Below are positions 1-11,764 of a stretch of DNA of 64,000 bases, in pieces. This DNA comes from Zantedeschia hybrid cultivar (taxonomy: Eukaryota > Streptophyta > Magnoliopsida > Alismatales > Araceae): contig JARZZO010000002.1 in the NCBI GenBank assembly GCA_030544215.1, positions 82,777,150 to 82,841,149 on the forward strand. Reading direction: 5' to 3'. Under the pieces are notes generated by a model. The model saw nothing but the letters and a program-made list of their open reading frames with translations. It did not search any database and was not told the origin of the DNA. Positions within the stretch are counted from its first letter, which is position 1. Every line of letters begins with the position of its first letter. Both the position numbers and the translations under genes were made by a program.

Positions 1-13
1 GAAGGCCTTGCTC

Positions 14-165
14 CAATGGAATGCAGAATCCGCCGATCCCGATCCAAATCGGCCAATCCCGATCCAAATCGGCCGATTTGGATTGGGATCGGCAGGTCCT
101 GATTCGGCCGATTCCGGCCGATCCGATCCCGATTCGGATCGGGATCGGCGGGTCCCGACTCCATG
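14..165. mobile_element. GATCGG-type hAT MITE
   Basis: A short element made almost entirely of alternating GATCGG / CCGATC motifs. The left end reads CAATGGAATGCAGAATC. The right end, reverse-complemented, reads CATGGAGTCGGGACC and then the same CCGATCCC motif, so the ends are imperfect inverted repeats like those of the larger copies at 1847-5889, 39260-41236 and 47557-47698. The candidate 8-bp duplication (6-13 against 166-173) agrees at only 5 of 8 positions, so this is an old copy or the end is off by a base. It lies in the long second intron of the helicase gene. Confidence 0.6.
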
Positions 166-1431
166 GCTCGCTGCCCTCACGTGTGCGAAGACAAGCCGAG
201 AAGAATGTCCCTAACTGCTCGCTATCGTCACGTTGCCATGACGACAGGCTGAAGAGGGGTTTAGGATGACATATATGCCATGTCTTTTGTAAACAAGGAC
301 ATGTCGCTAGGTGCTTGTGAATGTGTATAAAATTTTCTTGACATATTGCTAAGGCCACGCAATGCATCCAATTCTTCACATGCATGAGGACGAGTGTCCC
401 TAACAGCTCACCATCGTTGCGTTGCCGTGATAACGAGCCGAAGAGGGTTTGAAATAACTTATATATGGGAACTTTATAAAGCTAAGATGAGCTGTGGGAG
501 CTCGCGATGCATCATATTGATGTGTTGCTAAGGCCTCGCGATGCACCACATCTTCCTTACCTAACAAGAAGCTGGGAGAACTTGGAAACAGTTTTCTACG
601 AAGCTTATGCATACATAGCAATCGATGGCATATTTAATTATTTATAGAGTTGGCCATGGGGTGGCCAACCAATGGGGTGATGCCAAGAGGCGGGCCCTCA
701 TTAGACCCCCCATGTCGCCTTGGTTACATGGAAATTTCCTATTGGTCCAAGTCTTCATCCTTTTTTATTGGACCATATGGCGATGACAAGGCATGAGGTG
801 GTGTTGACGAGGCGATAATGAGGCAACAATGAGGCTCAACTTGGCTTCATTGATTGTCCCGTTGATGCAAAGGTGGGCCACATCCTTCTCCAATTTCTCA
901 TTCCTTTTGATAGTTTTTGCAGGAAAAATGGCAGAGGCAGCGAGCATGCATCGCAGGGACATGGCGATGTTAAAAGAGGGTCAACTGCCCCTTGGAGGCT
1001 GCTGCTTATAGTGGGCAGCAGCCACCTCACTGTGAGAGCGACAGACCCTCCACTTGGCACATCTCCTTTAAAGATAGTACTCCCACATATTTCGGCACCA
1101 AGGTAACTTTAAGCTTTAGTAATTTCTTGTCCGTTTGTTCCACACTCTTTGGCTTCCAAGAGAAATTCCTTTGAAACCTTACAGTTACGACTAAGCTATT
1201 AAAGAAGGAAAGTGAAAGCTACTAGGAAAGAGGCAACCAAAGAAGCAAAATTAAGCACACAAGGAGCCAAACAGACGCCTAGGTAAGGGATGAAAACACT
1301 TTTCACTGGCAAAGAGATTGTGGATGGGCATTTGTTGCAGGAAATTTGATGTCATTTGCTCTTCTTTGATAGTAAATCTCAGTCTCACCAACCGCAGATC
1401 CCACACAACAAGAAATCAAACAATCAACAAC
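166..1431. other. intron sequence of the helicase gene, no coding exon seen
   Basis: No exon of the flanking helicase gene or of any other gene is recognisable here. A spaced direct repeat is present: the stretch 203-262 (TGTCCCTAACTGCTCGC...) recurs in diverged form at 391-450, an offset of about 188 bp. The remainder is unclassified. Confidence 0.4.
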
Positions 1432-1790
1432 CTGCACCGCCAAAGCGGTGTTCTCATTTATTTATTTTTTGAATTCTTTTAGGTGGGCCCCATTATGCCT
1501 TACATGGCCGTACAATCCGATCTTTGACTGGATGACACTAAAAAAAATCTGAAAAATAAAAAGCCGACCCCAAATGAACAGTAAAAAGACCCCTAATGAA
1601 CATTAAAAAACACTGTTTTTTTACTGTCCATTTGTGGTCAGTTTTTTTTTCAGACTTTTTAGGGTCATCCGTTCTGAGATTGGATTGTACGTTCATGTGT
1701 AGGTCGGGTTAGGGCCCACCTAAAAAAGTTTCAATTTTTTTTTAAAAATGAGAACACTGCCAAATGGTTTAGAACCACCTGGCGGTGCAG
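1432..1790. mobile_element. MITE with long terminal inverted repeats (hairpin)
   Basis: The left half and the reverse complement of the right half match over most of their length. Both outer ends read CTGCACCGCCA, followed by GTGTTCTCATTT, an A/T tract and AGGTGGGCCC; the inner parts share GTACAATCC, the CAGTCAAA/GGATGAC segment and ACTGT. The element folds into one hairpin of about 360 nt. The left arm lacks about 17 nt that are present in the right arm. No clear target-site duplication is visible, so the superfamily is undecided; long TIRs would suit a Mutator-type MITE. Confidence 0.65.
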
Positions 1791-1846
1791 CAAGTCTTTC
1801 CCTTTCCATAAATCACTTCCTCATGGAGCCATTCAATGTATTCAAC

Positions 1847-4800
1847 CAAGGAAGGCAGAATTGGCGCGGATTGGATCAGTCGATCTGCTCGGTTTTTGGT
1901 CGGACCGATCCGATCCCGAGCTCCGACCCACTATTCCCTTCCTAGGATCAGTCGGATTGTCCTAAATTGGACTGGATTGGCCGATCCAGGCCAGATTGGC
2001 CGATTCGAGGTCCAACGGTTAGCCGTTGGGAACATTCCCAACAGCTAGCAAGGGCCTTGGGGGGATTATAAAAACCTCCCAAGGCCTTCCCCCATCCCCA
2101 CCAACTCACTTCCTTACTTCTCTTTCTCTCTCTCTCTCTCTCTCTAAATTCTCTCTCTCCCTAAGCTCTCATTGGGTTCTAATTGCGCTCTAAAGCTCTC
2201 ATTAGTGTAATTCAACTTTGGGGAGTTGTGTTCTAGTGGCATTAGGTGACATTTAAAAAAAAAATTCTTTCTAATCTTTCTTTCTTAATCTTTTATTTTC
2301 TACTTTTAACATGTCTACCTCGGGGCAAAATGAGATAACATCCGGTTCTTCTCGGAGTGACCCCAGATGGAACCATTGCACTGTGGTGGACATGAATGCT
2401 CGTAAGGTAAAATGTAACTATTGTAATAGAGTTATTTCAGGTGAAATTTTTCGTCTTAAGCAACATTTGGTGAGTGTCAAAGGTGAAGTCAAAGCTTGTT
2501 CTAATGTCCTACCGGAAATAAGGAATCAATTCAAGAACTACTTACGACAGAAAGATGTCGAGAGAGGAGTGGCATCTACAGCAAGGGGTCGAATTATAGA
2601 GGAGATGACCCGTCCTTCGCCACCTGAGTGCAAATATACACTCCGGGGGAAGAACCACAAGATATATAAAGAAGGAGATCTACTTCATTGTAGATTTTGA
2701 ATTATGTAATGTTTATACTACTCAACATCTCATTAGTCTTGTTTTTTTTTTAGAATTTTCAATCTAAATTATTTATTTCTTTTCTTTTATTCATTTTTAA
2801 GATGGAATGCGTTATGCAATGGAAGCAAGTCAAAAATCCTTCGCCAAGGATGATTTTTACATACAGACTGGTTGACACGTTGGACAAGGAAGTGGATGTG
2901 GACAAGGATCCAACGAAGATAAAATTCATGACCTAACTAGGGACGATGATCCTAGGGTAGGTCCAATAGATCCGTATTTGATACAGAGGAGTAGGCAACC
3001 ATCTATTACAGCTGTCATGAAGTATTTGAAGATATGGAAGGAAAAGATTGGCCGAGCTTGATCAAGATGGTTCATCTACAACAGTATTATCGGCGAACAC
3101 TGTTAAGGGCCCTTATTAGGAGGACATGATCGAGACAATTGGAGAAGTAGGTAAAGGTGTTCCGAGACCAACACCCAAGGAAATCTACAATAGTTACCTA
3201 CCTCAAGAGGTAGCCGATCTCAAGGAATACATCAAGTCCTTTGAAAGAATATGAGATGAAAGAGGCTGTACAATTATGACTGATGGCTGGACAGGTGAAC
3301 ATACCCAAGTAGGGATGTCATGTTTACTTCTTCATTAATGACTACTTTGTTTTGGGCTAATTGTTATCTCTTTTTTTTTGAATAGGCATAACAAGGAAAA
3401 GTATGATCAACTTCCTTATATACTGTCAAACTGGGACTGTCTTTTGGAAGTCGATTGATGCTAGTGGTAAGGTCAAGAATATTGATTACCTTTTCAAGCT
3501 AATCAATGAAATTGTGGAGCATGTCAGAGATGATCAGGTCGTGCAAGTTGTCACGGACAATGCAGCTACCTATAAAGCCGCTGGTCAAATGTTGATGGAG
3601 AAGCGACATCACCTATATTAAGCACCATGCTCCGCCCACTCTTAGATTTGATGCTACAAGATATCGGCAAACATGGAATGGTAGAGGAGAAGGTGAAGTG
3701 GGCTCAATTCATCACCTCTTACATTTACAACCACAACTATGTGCTCACATTGATGTGCAAGCACACTAAATAGAGGGAGTTACTGCGTTTTGGGGTAACT
3801 CGTTTCGTTTATACTTTCATTTCCTTAGATAGTCTGAAATCTCATAAGCGTGGTTTGATGGCAATGATTTCAACTAATAGGGATGGGAAGAGTAGATAAT
3901 GAGGCATGCAAAGCAATCATATAAGGATAAGGGGAAGCAAGTGGAGGAGCTCATCGTAGACAGATTGTTCTGGAAGAACAGTAAGACGATACTTAGTGTA
4001 GTAGAGCCTCTTGTACGTATCCTCATGATGGTGGATGGTAACAAGAAGGCTACAATGCTTATTTGTACGAGACAATGGATCGTGCAAACAAGGACATTGC
4101 CAAGGCAAACAAGAGTAACTTTACAAAGTGGCGGGACATCATAGATAGAAGATGGGATAAGACACTTCACCATGATCTGCATGTAGCAGGCAACTACTTT
4201 TTACTTTCTAACACATTCTCACTATTTTTGTTTGACAATTACTTACTAATAATCGACTTGCATGTCATTTTATTTATCCCAAGATATCAATATATTACCG
4301 CTACCCAAAATTTGTCAAATGATGAAGAAGTTTGTCGTGGGACGAAGAATGTCACTCAGTGTTTATTACCGGACGAGGATCTAGCTATAATAACATGCAA
4401 CAAGATGCACGACTATAAGCTAAAGATGCTCCATTTTGGGACTCACCATGCTTAAAAGGCAGTCATGCTACTTTCGCCAGGTAACTAAACTACTAAACAA
4501 TTAAATGATTTACATAAGCTACATATCTTACATGATTAAATGACTTATATTATGATAATCTTGTAGCTGATTGGTAGATGGATCATGGAGAAGTCCCAGG
4601 CTATGAAGATCTAGCCCATGTTGCCATCCATGTGTTGAGTCAGACGACTTCAACCTCTGGATGTGAGCGAAATTGATCAACCTTTAACTTAATCTATACC
4701 AAGCAAAGGAAATGGTTAAGCTCACAAAGATTAGAGCACTTGGTCTTCTGTCACTACAACATGTGGCTGAAGTTAAAGAATCTCCAATGAATCCAAGAGA

Positions 4801-5889
4801 ACCAGAGGGAAGAAACACATTGGAGAGAGGAGGCTGCCGGACAACTTGTGCAACGGGATTCTCCAATTGAAGAATCAATCGACATCGACGAAATCTTTGA
4901 AGAGGAGAACCCCCTTCATGTATGGGTGGATGCAACGAATGTCTTGGGTCAAGTCTCAGATTTTAACCCAAATGATCGCTCGTGGGCGGAAGGAGAACTG
5001 GACAGAATCCCATTGTCCGTAGAGTTTCAACTTCCTCAACCTCCTCCTAAGAGACAAAAGAAATATGCGTCCCGTGTACTAAGACCAAGTAAAGGTAAAG
5101 GTAAGGTGTCACCAACAACTCCACTGGATATTGCATATTTATATATGGTAGAAGAAGAGGAAGAGGAGGAAACACCAGAGCCGAGCGACATAGTATAGTA
5201 CCAGACTTACGATGGTTCCACTTTGAAGATGATTACTGATGATGATCTACATGGGAGTCAAGGTGGATCCTTGCAACAACAGTCATCTCAAAGACGAGGC
5301 TCGAGTCAAGAAAGTGAAGTCCCTCCGATTGTCTTCACTGGAGATGAAGATTTTACGCATTGCACTCAAGATAAAAACCATTCGAATTGGTTGGCAGCTA
5401 CAGACAAGGGCAAGGGGAAGCAACAAGCTGGCACTGGACATACGAAGAGGGCAACACAAAGGTCACCAGAGTTTCCTTAAGACCAATTCTCAAATGCTTC
5501 ATCTCAAGCTACATCAGAGGGGTATGGAGCTTATACTCCCTATGCATACTCACCCCCAGCACAATATTATGCAGCTCAACCCTCCGATGCATCGAGTTAC
5601 TCAGGAGGATATGCATCAGGAGCATATCCACAATACTCGGATGCATCAGGAGGATTTTATTATGGAGGTGATGCACAACAATAGGTGCCAGTGACAATCA
5701 TCTATGGCTACACAGATGAGTTTGTCCGGTTTCTTGAGGAATATTTTGATTCTTTATAAAAATTTTAACCTTTCTTTACAATAAAATGGGGGAACTGGAC
5801 CAGATCGGTCGGGATCGGATCGGATTGGCCGATCCGATCGGTCCATACCCAGACCTATCCATGTCCGATCCCTGAGTTTTCCTTCCTTG
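1847..5889 (+). mobile_element. full-length 4.04 kb hAT transposon, GATCGG family
   Basis: The ends are CAAGGAAGGCAG... on the left and ...CTTCCTTG on the right, a 9-bp perfect terminal inverted repeat. They are flanked by a perfect 8-bp target-site duplication TATTCAAC (1839-1846 and 5890-5897), which is diagnostic of hAT elements. Subterminal regions (about 1865-2010 and 5785-5870) are dense in GATCGG/CCGATC motifs, the usual type of transposase-binding array. The interior carries one transposase gene with BED, DUF659-like and hAT C-terminal domains, now broken by stops. The element sits in intron 2 of the helicase gene, which reads in the opposite direction. Confidence 0.92.
2311..5694 (+). 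pseudogene. hAT transposase, decayed
   Basis: The first exon gives an N-terminal BED-type zinc finger (CNYC ... RLKQHL ... KAC, about residues 32-60). Further on are a DUF659-like stretch (about 3120-3620, with MTDGWTG and VVTDNAATYK around catalytic aspartates) and a hAT C-terminal dimerisation region (about 4590-4790: LSQTTSTSGCERN, then YTKQRKWL, LEHLVFCHYNM). A canonical hAT-type intron fits at 3295-3385 (TDGWTG|GTGAAC ... AATAG|GC). The tail is rich in acidic, Gln/Ser and Tyr/Gly residues. Breaks include a stop at the expected Trp just after GCERN, a stop before the APCSAH motif, and several frameshifts. It should be non-functional, though the TSD is intact. A long A/T-rich leader with CT repeats precedes the first ATG. 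Confidence 0.85.
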
Positions 5890-5897
5890 TATTCAAC

Positions 5898-6254
5898 CTT
5901 AAAATAGTAGGTATGGTACATTAGAAGCAGGTGAACCAAAAATGTTAAGCAATTGTTAACAGCATAAGTTGATAAACTTGAGTCCCTAAGCAATGATGGT
6001 TGTAAAATGCCTGTACCTCTCTAAGAAGCCACACAAAGCTTGAAAAGCTGTCCAAGAAAATATACTCTCATCAAAAGCACAAAAAAGGACAGTGCAACTT
6101 CAGCCAAGCAGTGTAACAACAATGTTTTAAAGAAAATGCACTAGCATCTATGAGAAGCATAACATCACCAAAAATAAAATTTCTTTCATAGGATCCCTTC
6201 TAGAACTTGCTAAATCATAAGAGAGCAAAAATGGAAGCAACAGGATGAATTCAC
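5898..6254 (-). other. right part of helicase intron 2
   Basis: A/T-rich intronic sequence between the hAT element and exon 2 of the helicase gene. No exon-like stretch is seen. The donor GTGAAT on the minus strand lies at its right edge (6254-6253). Confidence 0.5.
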
Positions 6255-8278
6255 CTGTACAGGAGCTGATTGCAACTAAATTACAAATGGTGTCGCACTG
6301 CTCTTGCTGCGCCTGTCCATGGCTGACGAGATACTCAATAGGCTTTGATGCATCAGAATTCTCACCAAGAACAGAAACGGCATTTAATTCTTCCTGTGTG
6401 AATTCCAACTCTGCATCACGTTCAACGCGAAGAAGTTCAGACATGTGATTCACAAAATCATCAATCTTTCCCTGTATTACTTTGGCCTTCTCAAGGTCCA
6501 TGCCCAAACCACTGTGCACGGGCTTTGACTGAGGAGCCTTCCGAACAACCGCCCGATGTTGGGCTGCAAGTAAACAACTTTACATCATGATATGGAAAGA
6601 ACCCCCCGAGGAGAGCATATTTTGGATAAGAAATATCAGATCCTTTCTCGGCATATATTCTTAGAACTTCCTTCGCGTTCCGCATTACAAGAATTAAGAA
6701 GGCATTCTCCATTCCCTACTCTTAGAATGAGAATGTCATTTGGCTATAGAAGACCTTTTGAAGGGAATGGCTTTTGAATATGAGACGAAAGCTTCAGAGA
6801 CATTCTCAGAAGGTTTTATCGGAAGAATTACCAATGAGATTTAAGTAGGTTCATTGCGCGTTTTAAGTAAGAATGACCTCATGGGAATGGATGCCGAAGA
6901 CACCCTAATAGATGTTTCATTCTGAAAGAGGGACACAGTTTGTGTTTCTTCAGCAGGCATCAATGTCCTGGAATAAATAGGCAAACAGCGCCTGACGCCA
7001 GGAACATTTATCATTTTAAGATGATGGGAGGGAGACCATATCTAGCTGTTTAGACTTTTAAGTACGGTAGCTGTTATCTGAATCGTGAGTTTTTGACTTG
7101 GATCACATCAGCACAGTCGAGAGAGAATGAAGGAGAAACAGAACAAAGAGCTCAACAAAGTTTCAGTGAAAAAAGAACCCCAAAACTTCCACATGGTACT
7201 TCAATAATAATGTTAATGCATAACTTTATCAAGGGATGTTGAAAAGGAGAAACGATTTTTTTTATTCCTTTGCACAGGCCCTTTTTTTTCCCGCTCAACA
7301 ATGTAAAGGATCCTACCTCAAGTGACGAGAGCTGCAGCACAATATTATGTTACTAGGTTGAGAATGCTACTGAAACATACAACCTTTGCTCTATCGGAAG
7401 GAGAGTTTTTTCTATGGCTAAGGAAGAGTTGAGGCTCTACCAGAGGCAGCAAACTCCTTGAGGAGCTTCCAGGACTGCGTGGCACGCCAGTCGGTGACGA
7501 CCCCCTGTCGCTGGAATTGCTGCAGGACGTCCCTGAGCTCGCGTTGGAAGTGGTCCAAGAGGGTGGGGTAATGGGTGCAGGCCTTGAAGCAGAGCGCCTC
7601 CAAGCCCTTGGGCATAGGCACAGTGTACAGGTAGGGATGCGCCTGGATGACGAAGGCCAGGCCGCCTGTCGTCATCCCGCCAGGCTGCCCGCTGCCACTG
7701 CCGTTGACTCCGACGTTGGCGAGGCCCAGGCGCTGACGGACCTCGTCCTCGATGGGGTGGTCACCCAGGAGGTCGGCAGACGCGAGGTCGGAGGCCATGG
7801 CGCGCATGCCCTGGCCGATCCAGTGAACGACGCACTTGCCCAGCTCCTTGCGGCCGAGGGGGTCCCCATTCTGGTAAAGCGTGCGGACGCTAATGGAAGC
7901 ATCCTCCGGGGAGGGGATGCAATCCCCTACGTTGTCGTCGTCCCTTTTGTGGCGCCTCTTCCTCCCGCTTCTGCGCGTCGCGGCTGCCACCTTTGGGTGC
8001 GTCGGCGATCGCCCCGCAGAGGCAGGGGGAAGAGTGGCCGCACTGCTACTCCTGCTGCTTCCGCCTCTGGTCACAGGGGTGGAGGTGGTGGGGGGCGCAT
8101 TGGGGTGACTGCAGCAGCGGATGGAAAGTGGCCAAGGGAGACGCAAACGGGAGGAGGCGGTGGCGGCACTGAAGGAGGAAGGGAGGGAGACGGACAAGTG
8201 GCGGTGATGGCGGGGCTTGATGGCGGCAGAAGCCGTCGCAGGGATCACGCGGTGGGAGCAGGACGCAGCTGCTTTCAT
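6255..8278 (-). CDS. IGHMBP2/SMUBP-2-like helicase, plastid type, first two exons (partial)
   Basis: Exon 1 is 7441-8278 and exon 2 is 6255-6563; they splice in phase (TCT G | CC CAA) to give ...KEFAASAQHRAVVRKA. The intron between them has GTAGAG at its donor and TTGCAG at its acceptor. The chosen start (8276-8278) opens an Ala/Ser/Arg-rich leader of about 55 residues typical of a plastid transit peptide; an in-frame ATG 24 codons upstream is possible. Plant-specific motifs characteristic of the N-terminal half of these helicases follow: LYQNGDPLGRKELGK, GQGMRAMASD, ACTHYPTLLDHFQREL, then GMDLEKAKVIQGKIDDF, ELEFTQEELNAV and KPIEYLVSHGQAQQEQCDTI. About 382 residues are present. The superfamily 1 helicase core must lie left of the window. 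The role (nucleic-acid helicase in plastids) is known for the family, not shown here. Confidence 0.8.
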
Positions 8279-8464
8279 GGCGTGAGGAGGCGGGGCGGGG
8301 TCTATAACCACAAGCCAACGGCAATCCCCTCTTTGAGCTCTGTTCCCCAATCGCGTCCTCCACTCTTGTCCCGCGCGTGGAGGTCTGGTTTTTTTTTCTC
8401 TGGACTCTGGACTCGGGACCCGGGACTCGGGACTCTGGCCGGCCTCCCTCCCTCTCTCTCTCTT

Positions 8465-8471
8465 CTATATA
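8465..8471 (-). promoter_or_regulatory. TATA box of the helicase gene
   Basis: The minus strand reads TATATAG, about 187 bp upstream of the chosen ATG. A start about 30 bp downstream would give a 5' leader of roughly 160 nt. Next to it, 8401-8437 holds an imperfect palindrome built from repeats of GGGACTC / GACTCTGG, just where transcription would begin. Confidence 0.5.
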
Positions 8472-8539
8472 TGCATGTGTACATCAATGTCGACGTTGAG
8501 CTAGTCGTCAGTTCCAATCAGCTGCTCACTGCAGCTACT

Positions 8540-10360
8540 TAATTAAGATTTACTTGTTCGAAATGATTAAATAAATTTGAATTTCTCAGACAGAATTATT
8601 TCCAACTCTATCTATCTTGTACCGGTTCAAATAAACATAAAATCCCGTGGTTGTGATCGATCCTTGTGGAATGGGGAGTGGTGGACGCTCGCTGCGGTTG
8701 GGTTCGTGGCAAGGAACAGCACAGCGTGACGGTCCCTGTGAGTGAAACAGTAGCATTGTTTATTCGAGTTTACTTCACGGCATCTCTCGCTACCATGGAT
8801 CGGCTCCTGCAGCAGCCAGTCCGGTCGCGCCGGCCCCACGGCATGAGTGAGTGGTGGACAAGAACATTGTCCAAGAAAAATATCTCTGGGACTCGGCGTC
8901 GCCTGCTTTGTCTCACATGCAAGTTAACGCAACACAGCGTGCAGAAGAATAGAGATCCCCACCCTCTCGATCGGCTTGCTTGCAGCCACCAAGACCGGAG
9001 CTCTCCTGTGTTCTTCCTGGCCTCGGAACGTGTCCGACGTGCGCGCGTCTCCCCCGCAAAAATCACAAACCACGAATATAACGTTGCACGCCCACCTCCC
9101 CAGGCCGAGTTCCATGCATGGGGTCGTCTTCCGAGTTTCGACCAAGTTCCATGCATCGGATAAATAGCATCTTGGGCCCATTAATCATATCATTTCTTTA
9201 ACAAAATAATCCCTTTTGAATTTTAATTACAGATCTATCTATGCATCTTATTTTTTTTATATTATTATAAATAACGTCGATTGTGCACTGTACGTAATTC
9301 TTGCAGAAATATGCATGCGATTAACCTTAATTTGTTAAGGATGCAAGAAAGAAAAATCTTTCTTTAACTATCAAATTTATTTCTTGGACAAAAATAGCCC
9401 TATAAAAAGAGTTCCAAATCATCTCAAAGAGAGAGGAGATAAATTAGAGAGAGAATTGAAGAAAAAGAATACAAATTTTTTAGACTTTTTTAGAACTTTG
9501 CTTAGAAGTTAATCAAGGAGAAATAAGATATTCTTGATGAAATGTTATTTTGGATGGTAGCAGCAGGGTTATTTTTGCAAGTATTGTGCTCTAGTGACCT
9601 CGTTTATGATAGTAATATGAAAAATATATAAGCGAGACTCAATAATCAGGAATTAAAATTTTAACATAATTATTTCACAAATACCCCTTAATTATATTAG
9701 CTGCACCCAGCGGGCCAAAGATCTTATAATATGGATGCTGAATTAGAAAGCCTTTATTTTCTTCAGTTATCTGATTTAAAAAACCTCAGCATGTGGCGAA
9801 CATCTTTCGAAGTAAACCTCATGACTATGTTACATGTTCCTTCAGTGGCACTTTCTCTTGTCTCGACTTAAAATATATACAGGAGGAGGGAATGACAGTA
9901 GAAGGGGAGGAGTTTCTGAGCCTGGTAGCTATATCCAGCCCAAATAACTGATGTTTAGCATTAACGCCGCTGCTTTCCCTGCATTTTTCATCTAGGAGGC
10001 ATCTGATCCTACCAAGGCAAGTTGTGTGTGTATTCTTCTTCTCCTTTCACCGGCCCAATGCTTGGGACAGTGCTGTCAAAACGAGTCCAGATCCATTAAG
10101 GAATCATTTGGATCCATTAGCTCGACTGTGGGTATATTTTGTTTATCCAATCATAATTTGTTGTTACATCTTATTTACTTTGGGAGTTTGTTACATCTTA
10201 CATTCAATGATAATTTATACGTCTTACATTTGAAGCAATTGTTGACTAGGCAAAGTAGGGAAATGACCTACGATCCTTGGGACACCATCCACTCGCCCCT
10301 TACAAGGAAATCATGATATCTATCTAATTGATTAACTTTAATGATTGTACAATCGATTAC
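8540..10360. other. intergenic, no gene recognised
   Basis: 8640-9165 is relatively G+C-rich and has open frames on both strands, but none has recognisable motifs or gene-like structure. From 9180 the sequence is A/T-rich with (GA)n-like patches around 9420-9450. I see no RNA gene or repeat that can be named. Confidence 0.4.
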
Positions 10361-11764
10361 TGTGTTAGGACTAATCGATTTTGAGACTCAAACTGAACTT
10401 CGATTATCTTTGTCTTCTCAAATCAATTATAACTTATATATGGCTTCAATTAACAAACTATTTCACTTTAATTACTTGTATTTCCTAGCATGCGACTTTG
10501 ATTTCGATTAAGTGTATATTTAAATCGATTATTAGTCTTATTTCTTTAACAATTATTATTCAGATCTAAGTGTTTGTAAAATGGACTTTTACTTTATTGC
10601 AACTTGTGACCTATCTTGACCATATCTGTGACAGAACTTTTGTTGGTCACTGTGCTTACTTCTTTTTGTATTATATTGTCAACTTGAGAATGTCTATTGC
10701 TCTAGTTGATATCTTTTTAGATTTGTTTAGATTTTCTAGGACTCTTAATTGTTATATTATTATTGGATTTCTGTTGAACTGATGCTCAAGACAAAAAAAG
10801 TCTAATTACCTTTTTCGTGTAACTTTCCATTTTAAGTCTTTGACAAAAAATTTTACCAACCAGTCTGAAGTTGTACTTGAGTGTATTAGACTGCAGGCAC
10901 CTGGGTTAATGTAAAGCCTTCTGAACAACAGAAAAACTCTATGACTCTTTGAAGAAATTCAAAAATTAGACACAGTGGGAAGCTCGTCTTTAACGGATCT
11001 CGTCTTGTAGTCTAATGGGTAGATTTTGAAGATAGATTATATAACTTGCAGTTTGAACTTGAGAGATAGATCAACCAGAACATACAAGAGAGCACTTGAA
11101 CACATTAGTGAAGAACACACTATGAGAAAAAAAACAAGAGCTCCACTGATATGAAGAAGACATTCAAGCTAAATCTAAAAGCCTTCTTCACACTTGAGAA
11201 ATCATCTGAGATAGAGAGAAGTCTTCCAGAGCTCAGAATTAACTTGTGCACTCCAAAAGCTCTGGAGAGTTTTTTGAAGATCAAGAACTACATACTTTAT
11301 TCTTTTCTATTTTGATTTCTTGATCTAGTTTGTGTTCATTTGTGAACACTTGCTTTTTCTAAGACACTTTTGTATTCACATTTATTTCCCTGTGTTGTTT
11401 TCTCTTCCTATTTATTGGAAGAGAAGGCTTGTGGGATACATGTGATTGTTTCCTCTTCAATATATTGAAGAGAGGACCAGTAACTGCTGGGAGTTCTATT
11501 TGATCAACAAGGAGTCTATACCTTGTGGTTGTTGTATAACCGCAAGGGATTTGTACCTCGTGTAATGAAACTTCCAAGAGGTTGTTTGAGGACTGGACGT
11601 AAGTCTAGATAGACTTAACCAGTAGAAATCTCTATGTTCACTATGTGTTTGCTCCTTGTTCTTTTCCTTTATGTCCAGTTAGCTATTTAATTCCACAATT
11701 TAGTTTATCAAATTTTCTAGAAACCCATTCACCCCACCTTTGGGTTATACATAGTTGGGTAACA
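10361..11764 (+). repeat. Copia-type LTR-like remnant, possible solo LTR
   Basis: The left edge begins TGTGTTAGGACTAATCG and the right edge ends GGGTTATACATAGTTGGGTAACA, giving the TGTTA/TAACA termini of an LTR. The 3' part has features common in plant Copia LTRs: a GGACTGGACGTAAGTCTAGATAGACTTAACCAG stretch around 11590-11624, shown here in shortened form as GGACGTAAGTC and CTTAACCAG, then a CACCCCACCTTTGGG run. Many ATCGATTA-like words lie in the first 200 bp. No primer-binding site follows and no 5-bp duplication was found, so boundaries are approximate and truncation is likely. Confidence 0.45.

Noticed and set aside
7517..8542. A 341-codon open frame on the plus strand
   Set aside because: It is the antisense of helicase exon 1; the minus strand carries family motifs, a transit-like leader and a valid splice, and the plus frame has none.
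8666..9163. A 165-codon plus-strand frame beside the helicase promoter
   Set aside because: There is no recognisable motif, an antisense frame is equally open, and no splice or signal supports it.
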